Part shown: positions 54,427 through 62,614 of the stretch, piece by piece
Layout of the letters: each line of letters starts with the position of its first letter
Position numbering within the stretch: position 1 is the first letter of the stretch
DNA from: Mesorhizobium sp. B2-4-15
GTDB taxonomy: Bacteria; Pseudomonadota; Alphaproteobacteria; Rhizobiales; Rhizobiaceae
DNA length: 64,000 nucleotides
Reading direction: 5' to 3'
NCBI RefSeq assembly: GCF_006658505.1
Contig: NZ_VFUZ01000004.1
Location: 62,001-126,000 of the forward strand
The notes under the pieces: model-generated
Databases searched by the model: none
What the model was told of the DNA's origin: nothing
What the model saw: only the letters and a program-made list of their open reading frames with translations
Made by a program: the position numbers and the translations under genes

Positions 54427-54792
54427 GGAGAAGGAAAGGCTCAGCTCCGGCGACGTTCGGGTCGGACCGCCACCTCGCGACTGCGCGTTGCGGGCTTTGT
54501 CCGGCGTTGCGCCTCCGGCCGTTCCGCGGCCGGCGCGATACCCCAGTAGTTGCGGTAGATGTCCTCGAAAAGATGCTTGATGGGATGCATAGCCTTTCTC
54601 CCTTTGAATTGAATCGATCCAATCAACGAGCGCAAAAAGTTGCGCCGATCGGCTCCGCTTGCGCTCCACCAGGAAGCGACGGTCGCGAATCCATGAGCCC
54701 GTTCTACCCCGGCGCCTGGAATTGTTGGCGCTCGATCCGATGCTCCAATCATTGCGATAGATGTCTTCGGACGGGTAGCTGACGGAAGGCAT
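54187..54792 (-). CDS. EDIYRN-motif small gene B (3' extent doubtful)
   Basis: The ATG at 54792 has a strong Shine-Dalgarno sequence (GAGGAG). The product begins MPSVSYPSEDIYRNDWSIGS. The first 20 or so residues resemble small gene A (EDIYRNYWGI). The frame stays open for 201 codons to 54187, but that runs through gene A's own region and antisense to DUF423, with a composition rich in Arg, Gln and Glu typical of a shadow reading. The true gene probably ends much earlier and may have lost its stop through an indel. An operator shared with lacI lies 45-58 bp upstream. Confidence 0.35.
   Translation of the reverse strand: MPSVSYPSEDIYRNDWSIGSSANNSRRRGRTGSWIRDRRFLVERKRSRSAQLFALVDWIDSIQREKGYASHQASFRGHLPQLLGYRAGRGTAGGATPDKARNAQSRGGGPTRTSPELSLSFSLRTWTRQRRNCYPQPACDEQGAADRRRHRKQSRSEEIAGEEIAREKQEPGKQGEAGDPQKAIRADETDGQEHRRVHQKE
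54441..54590 (-). CDS. EDIYRN-motif small gene A (49 residues)
   Basis: A 49-residue protein, MHPIKHLFEDIYRNYWGIAP then AAERPEAQRRTKPATRSREV and a basic tail. The start at 54590 follows GGAGAAAGG. A 14-bp operator, identical in sequence to two others near lacI, sits at 54609-54622 just before the Shine-Dalgarno region. The N-terminal half resembles small gene B. No signal peptide or membrane segment is present. I do not recognise a family. Confidence 0.6.
   Translation of the reverse strand: MHPIKHLFEDIYRNYWGIAPAAERPEAQRRTKPATRSREVAVRPERRRS
54609..54622. promoter_or_regulatory. LacI-type operator 1 (before small gene A)
   Basis: TTGAATCGATCCAA, a near-palindrome centred on ATCGAT. The identical 14-mer occurs at 54886-54899 and its exact reverse complement at 54837-54850. 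It lies 19 bp upstream of the gene A start, where bound repressor would block transcription. Confidence 0.7.
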
Positions 54793-54836
54793 GACGCTCC
54801 TCTCAAGACCATCAAACAGAAACGAATCCGCCTTGG

Positions 54837-54850
54837 TTGGATCGATTCAA
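54837..54850. promoter_or_regulatory. LacI-type operator 2 (before small gene B)
   Basis: TTGGATCGATTCAA, the reverse complement of operators 1 and 3. It is 45 bp upstream of the gene B start and 36 bp from operator 3. Two operators that close could bind two dimers or one tetramer side by side. Confidence 0.7.
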
Positions 54851-54885
54851 ACATAAACTTGCGATTGTTGCCGGTCAAGGGAAAT

Positions 54886-54899
54886 TTGAATCGATCCAA
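54886..54899. promoter_or_regulatory. LacI-type operator 3 (before lacI)
   Basis: TTGAATCGATCCAA, identical to operator 1. It is 57 bp upstream of the lacI start codon, which fits autorepression. Confidence 0.7.
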
Positions 54900-54956
54900 C
54901 GAAAGTACTGGCTGCAAATCCGGAACGTGCTAAATGCATGTCAGGAGGCACGCACA

Positions 54957-56033
54957 ATGGCGTCACTCACCGCAGGCAACCGAAGACCCGTCCGGCTGGC
55001 CGACATCGCCAAAGCGGCCGGCGTTTCGCACGGCACCGCATCCAATGTTTTCAGCCGCCCCGAGATCGTGCGCGAAGAAGTCCGCGAACGGGTTCGGGCA
55101 GCAGCCGAAGCGATGGGCTATGGCGGGCCTGATCCAAAGGGTCGGCTGCTGCGGGCCGGCAAGGTAAACGCCATTGGCGTGGCCACCGCCGAGCCCCTCT
55201 CCTATTTCTTCGACGATCCCTTTGCGCGCGTCATGATGGCGGGCATCTCGCAGGCCTGCGATGCGACCGGAGCCGGCATCTCCCTGGTCTCGGCCGCCAA
55301 CAACGAACAGCTTGCCTGGAACATCCAGAGCGCCCTGGTCGACGGTTTCATCGTCTTCTGCATCGAAGGCGGTTCGCGCCTGGTGGAATTGGCACGTGAG
55401 CGCAAACTGCCCTTTGTGGCGCTTGATCTGGACTCCGAGGATGGGTCGGTCGCGGCGATCGGTGTCGACAACATCGCGGGCGCCGGCATCGCGGCGCGCC
55501 ATCTCACGGATCTCGGCCATCGCCGCTTTGCCGTCCTGGCGCTGCCCTTCGTCGATGACAGGACAGGACTTGTTTCGCCCGAACAGGTTCGCGCCGCAAC
55601 CTATGCCGGGACGCGCGACCGGCTCACCGGCTATCTCCGGGAGCTTTCGCGGGTCGGCATCGACACAGCCAAAGTGCCGGTATACGAGACCGCCAACGAC
55701 GCGGCGAGCACGAAGGCGGGGCTCGAAACCATCTTCGCTTCCGACCAGCCGCCGACGGCCGTCCTGGCGATGTCGGACAGGATAGCCTTGGTGACGCTCG
55801 AATGGCTGAGCGCGCGCGGGCTCAACGTGCCCGGCGATGTTTCCGTCGTCGGATTCGATGGTGTTCCGGAAGCATCCGTATCCGAGCCGCCATTAACCAC
55901 GATCGCCCAGCCGATTGCCGAGATGGGCCGCCTTGCCGTCAGGGCGATCCTGGAGAGCGACGGGCCGGTCAGCCGGCAGCAACTGCCGGTCGAACTGATC
56001 GTGCGGGGGTCGTCGGCTCCGCCGTGCGGCTGA
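54957..56033 (+). CDS. LacI-family transcriptional regulator
   Basis: A 358-residue regulator. The HTH is VRLADIAKAAGVSHGTASNV (about 12-31) with the hinge region RERVRAAAEAMGYGGPDP. The periplasmic-binding-protein-like ligand domain follows, with DGFIVFCIEGG, VGVDNIAGAG-type (IGVDNIAGAGIAARHLTDLG), AVLAMSDRIALVTLEWL, and SVVGFDGVPEAS. The start at 54957 follows AGGAGG and is preferred over an upstream reading that would span operator 3. No sugar transporter or catabolic gene lies nearby. The apparent targets are itself and the two small genes. The ligand is unknown. Confidence 0.9.
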   Translation: MASLTAGNRRPVRLADIAKAAGVSHGTASNVFSRPEIVREEVRERVRAAAEAMGYGGPDPKGRLLRAGKVNAIGVATAEPLSYFFDDPFARVMMAGISQACDATGAGISLVSAANNEQLAWNIQSALVDGFIVFCIEGGSRLVELARERKLPFVALDLDSEDGSVAAIGVDNIAGAGIAARHLTDLGHRRFAVLALPFVDDRTGLVSPEQVRAATYAGTRDRLTGYLRELSRVGIDTAKVPVYETANDAASTKAGLETIFASDQPPTAVLAMSDRIALVTLEWLSARGLNVPGDVSVVGFDGVPEASVSEPPLTTIAQPIAEMGRLAVRAILESDGPVSRQQLPVELIVRGSSAPPCG

Positions 56034-56044
56034 ACCGCATTCCC

Positions 56045-57223
56045 TCAGCGATTGGCCCGTGCCACGGCGGAGATACCGAAAGACGCACGCACCGGCGCGA
56101 TATCCCTTTGCGTCATGCGGACCTTGCCGGAGCCGCCGATGGTCGACAGCCATTCAAGATAGAAGGCGAGTGCGAACTGCATGGCGATGCCGGCTGAAAG
56201 CAACAGGCTGTCATAGGCAAGCCCGCCCGGATTGACCAGTTTCATCACCTGCGCGACCATGGCGATCACCGTGCCGGCGACGAAGACCGGCAGCGAGCGT
56301 TTGCCCAATATCGCCAACGGATGGTCGGGACTGGTGCGGAACAGGTTGGAGAGCGCCGGCAAGACGACGATCAGATAGCTGACCGCCAGTATGTGCAGCA
56401 GTCGCGGCAGCGACAGGAACGTCTTGTCGAAGCCGCCGATCACCACCGGCAGGTTGAACCACGTTATCTGCCCCCAGAGCGGGCTGTGCACCCATGCCAG
56501 TGCCGCCAGCACATAGACGGCGGCGGCGCCAACCAGCCAGCGGTTGACCGGAATGACGCCGCCGCGCCTGACATGCAGCATGGCGGCCACGCCAATGTTG
56601 AACAGGAACTGCCAGGACAGAGGATTCAGGAACCAGAAGCCGGGCTCGGGATAGTTGGGCGGGGCGATCTGCCAGATGCCGGCGACGAGCCACAGCGCAC
56701 CGGACACGGCAAGTGCCGCGGCGGGCCTGTAGCCGATGAACAGGACAAAGGCCGGTGCCATCAAAAGCAGCGCGGCATAGACCGGCAGGATGTTGTTGTA
56801 GCCGAGCTGGTGGCCAAGCGTGACGATGCCGACCAGCACTTCCGGCGTGTTCTTCATCAGCGGCTCGATATTGATCATCTTCAGCAGTTCCGGCCGCCTG
56901 GCAAGCACCGCCACGGCGCAGAACAGGGCCATCACCATCATCGTCGTGACGATGTGGGTGATATAGAGCACGCCAGCCCGCCGCCACATCTTCAATGTCG
57001 CGAGAAGCCGGCCGCCCGGTCGGAACTTCGTGCCATAGGCGAGCGCGACCGAGATGCCCGAAATCAGCACGAATCCCTCGGCCGCGTCCGAGAAGCCGAA
57101 ATTCTTGTAGGTCAGGGTCTCGAAAGCCGTGCCTGGCACATGATCGATGAAAATGGTGAGCAGCGCCAGCGCGCGCAGTACATCGATACGCGTGTCGCGT
57201 TCGGGCGAAACAGGGGTGGTCAT
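56045..57223 (-). CDS. opgC: OpgC-family membrane protein (glucan succinyltransferase-like)
   Basis: A 392-residue protein with about ten helices, in the OpgC family. E. coli OpgC succinylates periplasmic osmoregulated glucans, and rhizobial cyclic glucans carry similar groups. Landmarks are RIDVLRALALLTIFIDHVPG then YKNFGFSDAAEGFVLISGIS near the start, and LGKRSLPVFVAGTVIA late on. It is built like other acyltransferase-3 relatives. The ATG at 57223 is preferred over a TTG six bases upstream. It converges on lacI with only 11 bp between the stops. No glucan synthase gene lies in the window. Confidence 0.88.
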   Translation of the reverse strand: MTTPVSPERDTRIDVLRALALLTIFIDHVPGTAFETLTYKNFGFSDAAEGFVLISGISVALAYGTKFRPGGRLLATLKMWRRAGVLYITHIVTTMMVMALFCAVAVLARRPELLKMINIEPLMKNTPEVLVGIVTLGHQLGYNNILPVYAALLLMAPAFVLFIGYRPAAALAVSGALWLVAGIWQIAPPNYPEPGFWFLNPLSWQFLFNIGVAAMLHVRRGGVIPVNRWLVGAAAVYVLAALAWVHSPLWGQITWFNLPVVIGGFDKTFLSLPRLLHILAVSYLIVVLPALSNLFRTSPDHPLAILGKRSLPVFVAGTVIAMVAQVMKLVNPGGLAYDSLLLSAGIAMQFALAFYLEWLSTIGGSGKVRMTQRDIAPVRASFGISAVARANR

Positions 57224-57424
57224 CGACAAAAGGCCTCAAAGCTGGTTGTTCATGTCCAGCAATGCGACCCCCGGCGCACCGCTCCGATTCCTCCCATCGG
57301 GAGTATATCGGCGCAGAAACGGGCTGGAATGCGCCTGGTTCAATCAACTTTCGCGGAGCATGAAAATATTGCGTTTTGAAGCCGGCAAATTGAGCGGGAC
57401 GTCATATAATCAAGAGGATGCGGG

Positions 57425-58093
57425 ATGACTGGCGACAGCGTCGAAACCAGCCCGCCGCGGATGGATCTGGCCTTTCCCTATCGTCTCCTGGGGGCTGGCG
57501 GGGAGAGCCGTGAATGCCTTTTCCTGCTGCATGGATCGGGCGTCGACGAGACCACCCTGGTGCCGCTGGCAAGACGGGTCGCGCCCGGCGCCGTTCTGGT
57601 CGCGGCACGTGGCCGTATCCCCCAGGAGGACGGTTTTCGCTGGTTCGAGCGGATAACCCCGACGCGTTTCGAACAGAAGAGTGTTCTTGGGGAAACGGCT
57701 GCCTTCGCGGCATTCGCAAGTCAGGCCGCCAAGCGCCACGGGCTCGACCTCGATCACGCGACCTTCCTCGGCTACTCGAATGGCGCCAACCTGATTTCCA
57801 GCCTGATGCTGCTCCATCCCGGCATCGTGCGCAGGGCGGCGCTGCTGAGGCCAATGCCCGTGCTCGACCAAACGCCGGCGACGGACCTGAAGGGAACCCG
57901 GGCACTGATCATCGCCGGGGCGGCCGACGAAACCTACGGACCCTTCGCGCCGGCGCTGGTGACGCTGCTCAGCCGGCACGGTAGCGAGATCGAGGCCCGG
58001 ATCATCCCATCGGGCCACGAAATCGGTGATCCGGACGCCGTGATCGTCAGGCAATGGCTGGCGGGGCCGGCCGCCGTGGCGCACGTAGGCTGA
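57425..58093 (+). CDS. Alpha/beta hydrolase, phospholipase/carboxylesterase family
   Basis: A 222-residue serine hydrolase. The oxyanion region is FLLHGSGVDETTLVPLARR. The nucleophile elbow is GYSNGAN (Ser about 119), the Asp is in AGAADETYGP, and the His in PSGHEIG, completing the triad. No signal peptide is seen, so it is cytosolic. Homologues hydrolyse short esters; some are annotated as phospholipases without proof. The upstream 200 bp separate it from divergently oriented opgC. Confidence 0.9.
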   Translation: MTGDSVETSPPRMDLAFPYRLLGAGGESRECLFLLHGSGVDETTLVPLARRVAPGAVLVAARGRIPQEDGFRWFERITPTRFEQKSVLGETAAFAAFASQAAKRHGLDLDHATFLGYSNGANLISSLMLLHPGIVRRAALLRPMPVLDQTPATDLKGTRALIIAGAADETYGPFAPALVTLLSRHGSEIEARIIPSGHEIGDPDAVIVRQWLAGPAAVAHVG

Positions 58094-58216
58094 AAGGCAA
58101 CGCTATTTACTCCGAATTACCCGCTAAAATGGCCTGGGGCTTCCTTTCTCCACAGCGGCGACATATCTCTGTTACAGACTGTCTATCGAGATACTGTTCA
58201 CTGAGGGGAGGTCTGC

Positions 58217-59296
58217 ATGGCCGACAAGAACAGCATCACTCTGCTCGACGACACTTCGCAATTGCCTGTCATAGCCGCCAATCCGGCCGAGATAGCCAGG
58301 ATTGAAACCAGTATCGATGTGCGTGATCGCGCCGCGATCTCGGTTTTCGGCGATCGCGCCCAGCAGGCCGTAAGCGAGTATGCCGACAAGATCCTTTCCC
58401 AGTTGCGCAACCGCGATCTGGGCGACACCGGCAACCTCCTGACCGACATCATCATGAAGGCCAAGAACCTCGATCCGGCCTCGCTGAAAGACCAGGGATT
58501 TCTCAGCAATCTGTTTTCGTCGTTCAAGGCGCGGCTGGAGCGCTTCAAGGAAAAATACGAGGACGTCGCCGGCCAGATCGACCGCATCGGTCTCGAACTC
58601 GATCGTCACAAGGACACGCTGCGGCGCGACATCGCCGTGCTCGACGACCTGCATGAGCAGACGAAGGACTCCATCCTCAAGCTCGACGCCTATGTGCAGG
58701 CCGGCAAGAAATTCGTCGACGACTACCGCGCCACTGAGCTGCCGAAACTAAAGGCGGCGGCGGATTCGACCGGGGGCGATGTCGGCGGCACACTTGAGGC
58801 GCAGACCTACCAAGACGCGGTACAAGCGCTGGATCGCCTTGAAAAACGTATCTTCTACCTGGTGCAGGCGCGCCAACTCGGCATCCAGCAATTGCCGCAG
58901 ATCCGCATTGTCCAGTCAGGCGACGAGACGCTGATCGAGAACTTGCAGGCGACCTCGGCGCTGACAGTGCCGGCCTGGAAGCAGAAAATGGTCATCCTGC
59001 TCGGCCTGACCAACCAGAAATCGGCGCTTGAGCTGCAAAAGACGGTGACGGATGCCACCAATGAGATGATCCGCCAGACTTCCAAGATGATGAAGGATCA
59101 GGCGATCTCGATCGAGGAACAGGCGCAGCGCGGCATCGTCGACGTCGAAACTTTGGCGCAGGCCAATCGCGACCTCATCGACACGGTGCAGGGCGTACTG
59201 AAGGTCCAGCAGGAAGGCCGCCGGAAGCGGGCCGACGCTGAAAAGCAGATGGACCAGATGACGATCGATTTGAAGAAAGCGCTGACCCAGGCCTGA
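58217..59296 (+). CDS. TelA-family toxic anion resistance protein
   Basis: A 359-residue, mostly helical cytosolic protein of the TelA/KlaA family, known from tellurite-resistance and Ter stress modules. Family blocks are DRAAISVFGDRAQQAVSEYA, LSNLFSSFKARLERFKEKYE, QIDRIGLELDRHKDTLRRDI, and QLPQIRIVQSGDETLIENLQ. Coiled-coil stretches dominate. It opens a tight four-gene plus-strand run and is preceded by GGGGAGG and a 123-bp promoter region. Molecular role unknown. In Bacillus a TelA protein (YaaN) also sits beside XpaC, the partner type found here two genes on. Confidence 0.92.
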   Translation: MADKNSITLLDDTSQLPVIAANPAEIARIETSIDVRDRAAISVFGDRAQQAVSEYADKILSQLRNRDLGDTGNLLTDIIMKAKNLDPASLKDQGFLSNLFSSFKARLERFKEKYEDVAGQIDRIGLELDRHKDTLRRDIAVLDDLHEQTKDSILKLDAYVQAGKKFVDDYRATELPKLKAAADSTGGDVGGTLEAQTYQDAVQALDRLEKRIFYLVQARQLGIQQLPQIRIVQSGDETLIENLQATSALTVPAWKQKMVILLGLTNQKSALELQKTVTDATNEMIRQTSKMMKDQAISIEEQAQRGIVDVETLAQANRDLIDTVQGVLKVQQEGRRKRADAEKQMDQMTIDLKKALTQA

Positions 59297-59307
59297 TCGG
59301 AACCGCC

Positions 59308-60879
59308 ATGCCGAAGACGCTGACGTCCGTTCTGCTCCTGGCCTGCGCCGTGTTTTTGGCGGCCTGCAATTCCAGCAATATGAAATTCTCGATCGTCTCC
59401 GGCTCCGAAAACACGGTGCTGGAGCCGATCGTGCAGGAGTTCTGCGCCAAGCAGGGTGCGACCTGCACCATCTCTTATCAGGGGTCGCTCGATATCGGGC
59501 TCGGTCTGCAAAAGCCTGATGGCCTAGGGCAGGATGCGGTGTGGCCGGCATCGAGCGTCTGGGTCGATCTGTTCGATTCCGGCCGCAAGGTGCGCAACCT
59601 GACCTCGATCGCGCAGATGCCGGTCATTTTGGGCGTGCGCAAATCCAAGGCCGCCGAACTCGGTTGGGTCGGCAGGCAAGTGTTCATGAAGGACATCCTC
59701 GCCGCGGTGAAGGACGGCAAGCTGAAATTCCTGATGACCTCGGCCACGCAGTCGAATTCGGGCGCCAGCGCCTATCTCGCCATGCTGTCCAGCGCGCTTG
59801 GCGGCAAGCAGGTGATCGAGCCCGGCGATCTCGACAATCCGGCTGTGCACGACACGGTCAGCGCCCTGCTGCAAGGCGTCGAGAGGTCTTCCGGGTCGTC
59901 CGGCTGGCTCGCCGATCTCTATGTCGATTCCGCGCGTCAGGGCACGCTCTATGACGCGATGTGGAACTACGAAGCGACGCTCAAGGAGGCCAACGATAAG
60001 TTGAAGCAGATGGGCGACGAGCCGCTCTACGCGATCTATCCGGCCGACGGGGTCGCCGTCGGCGATTCGCCGCTCGGCTTCATCGACCATGGCCACGGCC
60101 CGGATGTCGAAAAATTCTTCACCGACCTGCTCGCCTATCTGCAATCGGAGGCGGTGCGCAAACGCATCGCCGACACCGGCCGGCGGCTCCCGCTTGGCGG
60201 CTCGGCTATCCAGGCCGCGGCCGAACCGGACTGGAATTTCGATCCGGGCAAGCTTGTGACCTCGATCCGCATGCCCGAACCCGCGGTGATCCGAAAGGCG
60301 CTCGATCTTTACCAGCAGGCCTTGCGTAAGCCATCGCTGACGGCGCTCTGTTTCGACTTCTCCGGCTCGATGGAGAACGAAGGCGAGAAGCAGCTCCAGG
60401 CGGCCGCACAGTTCCTGTTCACACCGGAGAAGGCGAGCGAAGTCCTGGCGCAGTGGACGCCCGCGGACCGCATCTTCGTGCTGCCCTTCGACGGCACGGT
60501 GCGCACCGTTTTCGAGGCGAGCGGCGATCCGGCTGGGCAGAGCCAGTTGCTCGGCGATGTCGCGGAGCAGCATGCCGGCGGCGGCACGGACATGTATGCC
60601 TGCGCCGAACAGGCGCTGCAGAAGATCACCGCAACCGCCGAGCTTGCGAAATACCTGCCGGCCATCGTCATCATGACCGACGGCCGCACCGATGGCAGCG
60701 CCGACCGTTTCCTCGAGCAATGGCGTCAGGCGCCGGTGCGCGTACCAGTGTTCGGCATCACCTTCGGCGACGCCGACAAGAGCCAGCTCGACAGTCTCGC
60801 CAAGGCGACGTCGGCGCGCGTCTTCAATGGCGGCGGCGATCTGGCGGGCGCCTTCCGCGCCGCGCGCGGCTACAATTAA
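59308..60879 (+). CDS. Lipoprotein with substrate-binding domain fused to a VWA domain
   Basis: A 523-residue envelope lipoprotein. The signal (LTSVLLLACAVFLAAC) ends in the lipobox LAAC. Residues about 25-335 resemble a type-11 solute-binding domain (FSIVSGSENTVLEPIVQEFC, VWPASSVWVDL, TSATQSNSGASAYLAMLSSA). A von Willebrand A domain follows with a complete MIDAS: DFSGS at about 350, the Thr in GGGTDMYA, and the Asp in IMTDGRTDG. The metal site should therefore bind Mg2+ or Mn2+ with a protein ligand. It follows telA by 11 bp and precedes the XpaC-like gene by 8 bp. Such a fusion is unusual. Confidence 0.85.
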   Translation: MPKTLTSVLLLACAVFLAACNSSNMKFSIVSGSENTVLEPIVQEFCAKQGATCTISYQGSLDIGLGLQKPDGLGQDAVWPASSVWVDLFDSGRKVRNLTSIAQMPVILGVRKSKAAELGWVGRQVFMKDILAAVKDGKLKFLMTSATQSNSGASAYLAMLSSALGGKQVIEPGDLDNPAVHDTVSALLQGVERSSGSSGWLADLYVDSARQGTLYDAMWNYEATLKEANDKLKQMGDEPLYAIYPADGVAVGDSPLGFIDHGHGPDVEKFFTDLLAYLQSEAVRKRIADTGRRLPLGGSAIQAAAEPDWNFDPGKLVTSIRMPEPAVIRKALDLYQQALRKPSLTALCFDFSGSMENEGEKQLQAAAQFLFTPEKASEVLAQWTPADRIFVLPFDGTVRTVFEASGDPAGQSQLLGDVAEQHAGGGTDMYACAEQALQKITATAELAKYLPAIVIMTDGRTDGSADRFLEQWRQAPVRVPVFGITFGDADKSQLDSLAKATSARVFNGGGDLAGAFRAARGYN

Positions 60880-60887
60880 GGCTGGAT

Positions 60888-61505
60888 ATGCGCGGCTTGT
60901 TCGGCAATGACTGGAATTGGATCGTCGCGGGTCTGGCGTCCGCCGCGTTGCTGATCGGTCTGAGCGCCCTCACCCAGTTCCCGTTCCTTGTCTCGGCGGT
61001 GATTTCGGTGCTGGTCTTTGCCGGGCTGGTGTTCGTGCTGGCGCCGCGCCAGCTGTTCGAAGGGCTCGATCTGAGCACAATGAACGGCAGCCGCGTCGCG
61101 TTTGCCCGCGAACTTCTAGCGCAGGCGCAGCCGGCCGCCGACCGGCTTACGGCTGCGGCCGGCTCGATCGCCGACAAGGATATGAAGGCCAAGGTGAAGA
61201 ACCTGTCCGACATTGCCGCCGACGTGATTTCCAAGGTCGAACAAAAACCGGACACCGCACCATCGGTGCGGCGCTTCCTTACCTATTATGTGCCGCAAGC
61301 GGCGGAGGTGGCGGAGGGCTACGCGACGCTGGCGAACCGGCGGGCGCCAAGCCAGGCGCGGCTTGCCAAAGTCGGTGCTGTCATCGCCAAGCTGCAGGAT
61401 GCCTTCGTGCATTATGCCGACAGCCTTGCCGATAGCGAACTCGGCACGCTCGACGTTGACCTGCGACTCATTCAGGAATCACTCAAAGAGGATATCGGTC
61501 GCTGA
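60888..61505 (+). CDS. XpaC-like membrane protein
   Basis: A 205-residue protein. Two close membrane helices occupy residues about 8-56 (WIVAGLASAALLIGLSALTQ and AVISVLVFAGLVFVLA). A helical cytosolic tail follows (RVAFARELLAQAQPAADRLT, then VRRFLTYYVPQAAEVAEGYA). This matches the XpaC family (named for 5-bromo-4-chloroindolyl phosphate hydrolysis), usually encoded next to TelA. The stop overlaps the next start (TGATG). The start at 60888 (MRGLFGNDWN) comes straight after the preceding stop; a longer reading lies in the wrong frame of the VWA gene. Confidence 0.85.
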   Translation: MRGLFGNDWNWIVAGLASAALLIGLSALTQFPFLVSAVISVLVFAGLVFVLAPRQLFEGLDLSTMNGSRVAFARELLAQAQPAADRLTAAAGSIADKDMKAKVKNLSDIAADVISKVEQKPDTAPSVRRFLTYYVPQAAEVAEGYATLANRRAPSQARLAKVGAVIAKLQDAFVHYADSLADSELGTLDVDLRLIQESLKEDIGR

Positions 61506-62611
61506 TGGCCATTTCACGCCGCGCTTTCGGACTGGGACTGCTGGGTGCCGCCGCGGCCGGCACCGGCGGCTATCTGACGCTGAAAGACCGGCCGGAATTT
61601 CGCGGCTATCTCGGCAACCGGGCACATCTGTTCGGCTTCATCGGCGGCGAGAAGCAGGCCTTCCTCGCCGATCCGGATGTCGTCCATGCACTCGGCGGAT
61701 ACGGGCTGGAGCTCGACGCGCGCGTCGCCGGCTCGGTCGAGATGGTCCGCGAGCCGGCACTGTTGACGCAAAAGCCGCAATTCCTGTGGCCATCCTCATC
61801 GATCATGGTCGACCTGGCGCGCAAGAGCGGTGTGGCGATCCGTAACGACCAGGTCGTGCTCAATTCGCCGATCGTCGTCTACACCTGGGGACCGGTGGTC
61901 GAGGGGCTGAAGAAAAGCGGGCTGGTCACGGTCGCCGCCAAGGGCGACTACAACCAGCTCGACCTCAAGGCGCTGCTTGACGCTATCCTTGCCGGCAAGA
62001 ACTGGTCGGATCTGGGCATCGCCGAGCTCTATGGCCGCACCCGGATCGTCTCCACCGATCCCAACCGTTCGAATTCGGGCTTCATGTTCGCCGGCCTGGT
62101 ACTGAGCCTGATGAGCGGCGACGTGGCGACGCAGGAGCTGCTTGCCCAGCATGGCGACCAGGCCAAGGCAATCTTCCGCAGCATGGGGTTGAAATCCTCA
62201 TCGTCGGGAAAACTGTTCGACCAGTACATTGCTGGCGGTCTTGGTGCCGAGCCGATGGCGGTGGGCTATGAGAACCAGCTGGTGGAATGGGCGCTTGCCG
62301 ACCCGGCGCGCTGGCAGCGCGTGCAGGCTGGCGCCGGCGCCAAGCCTGAAATCCTCTACCCGCGTCCGACGGTCTATTCGGCGCACCCGCTGATCACCAT
62401 AGACCCGACCGTCGACAGGTTGCTGCAAGCACTGACCAGTCCGAAGCTGCAGGAGCTCGCCTGGTCGAAGCACGGTTTCCGCGGGCCGCTCGGAACGGTC
62501 GCGGCCGGCAGCGACACCATTGCCGGCGTGCGGCCGGCGGAAATCGAGGCTGTGCTGCCCATGCCTTCGGCCGATGTGATGCTGGCGCTGCTGTCGCAGC
62601 TGGACGGATAG
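61505..62611 (+). CDS. Exported substrate-binding protein, paralogue of the lipoprotein's N-terminal domain
   Basis: A 368-residue protein with a twin-arginine-like signal (MAISRRAFGLGLLGAAAAGT). The rest is a solute-binding fold. FLWPSSSIMVDLA, SPIVVYTWGP, STDPNRSNSGFMFAGLVLSL align in order with the first domain of the SBP-VWA lipoprotein (VWPASSVWVDL, QMPVILGV, TSATQSNSGASAYLAML), so the two are paralogues. It has no membrane anchor or ABC genes near it. It is coupled to the XpaC-like gene by a one-base overlap and ends 3 bp from the convergent sthA remnant. Confidence 0.82.
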   Translation: MAISRRAFGLGLLGAAAAGTGGYLTLKDRPEFRGYLGNRAHLFGFIGGEKQAFLADPDVVHALGGYGLELDARVAGSVEMVREPALLTQKPQFLWPSSSIMVDLARKSGVAIRNDQVVLNSPIVVYTWGPVVEGLKKSGLVTVAAKGDYNQLDLKALLDAILAGKNWSDLGIAELYGRTRIVSTDPNRSNSGFMFAGLVLSLMSGDVATQELLAQHGDQAKAIFRSMGLKSSSSGKLFDQYIAGGLGAEPMAVGYENQLVEWALADPARWQRVQAGAGAKPEILYPRPTVYSAHPLITIDPTVDRLLQALTSPKLQELAWSKHGFRGPLGTVAAGSDTIAGVRPAEIEAVLPMPSADVMLALLSQLDG

Positions 62612-62614
62612 AGC

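Noticed and set aside
60453..60887. N-terminal extension of the XpaC-like protein
   Set aside because: Runs in a different frame of the VWA domain and is arginine-rich; the natural start is 60888.
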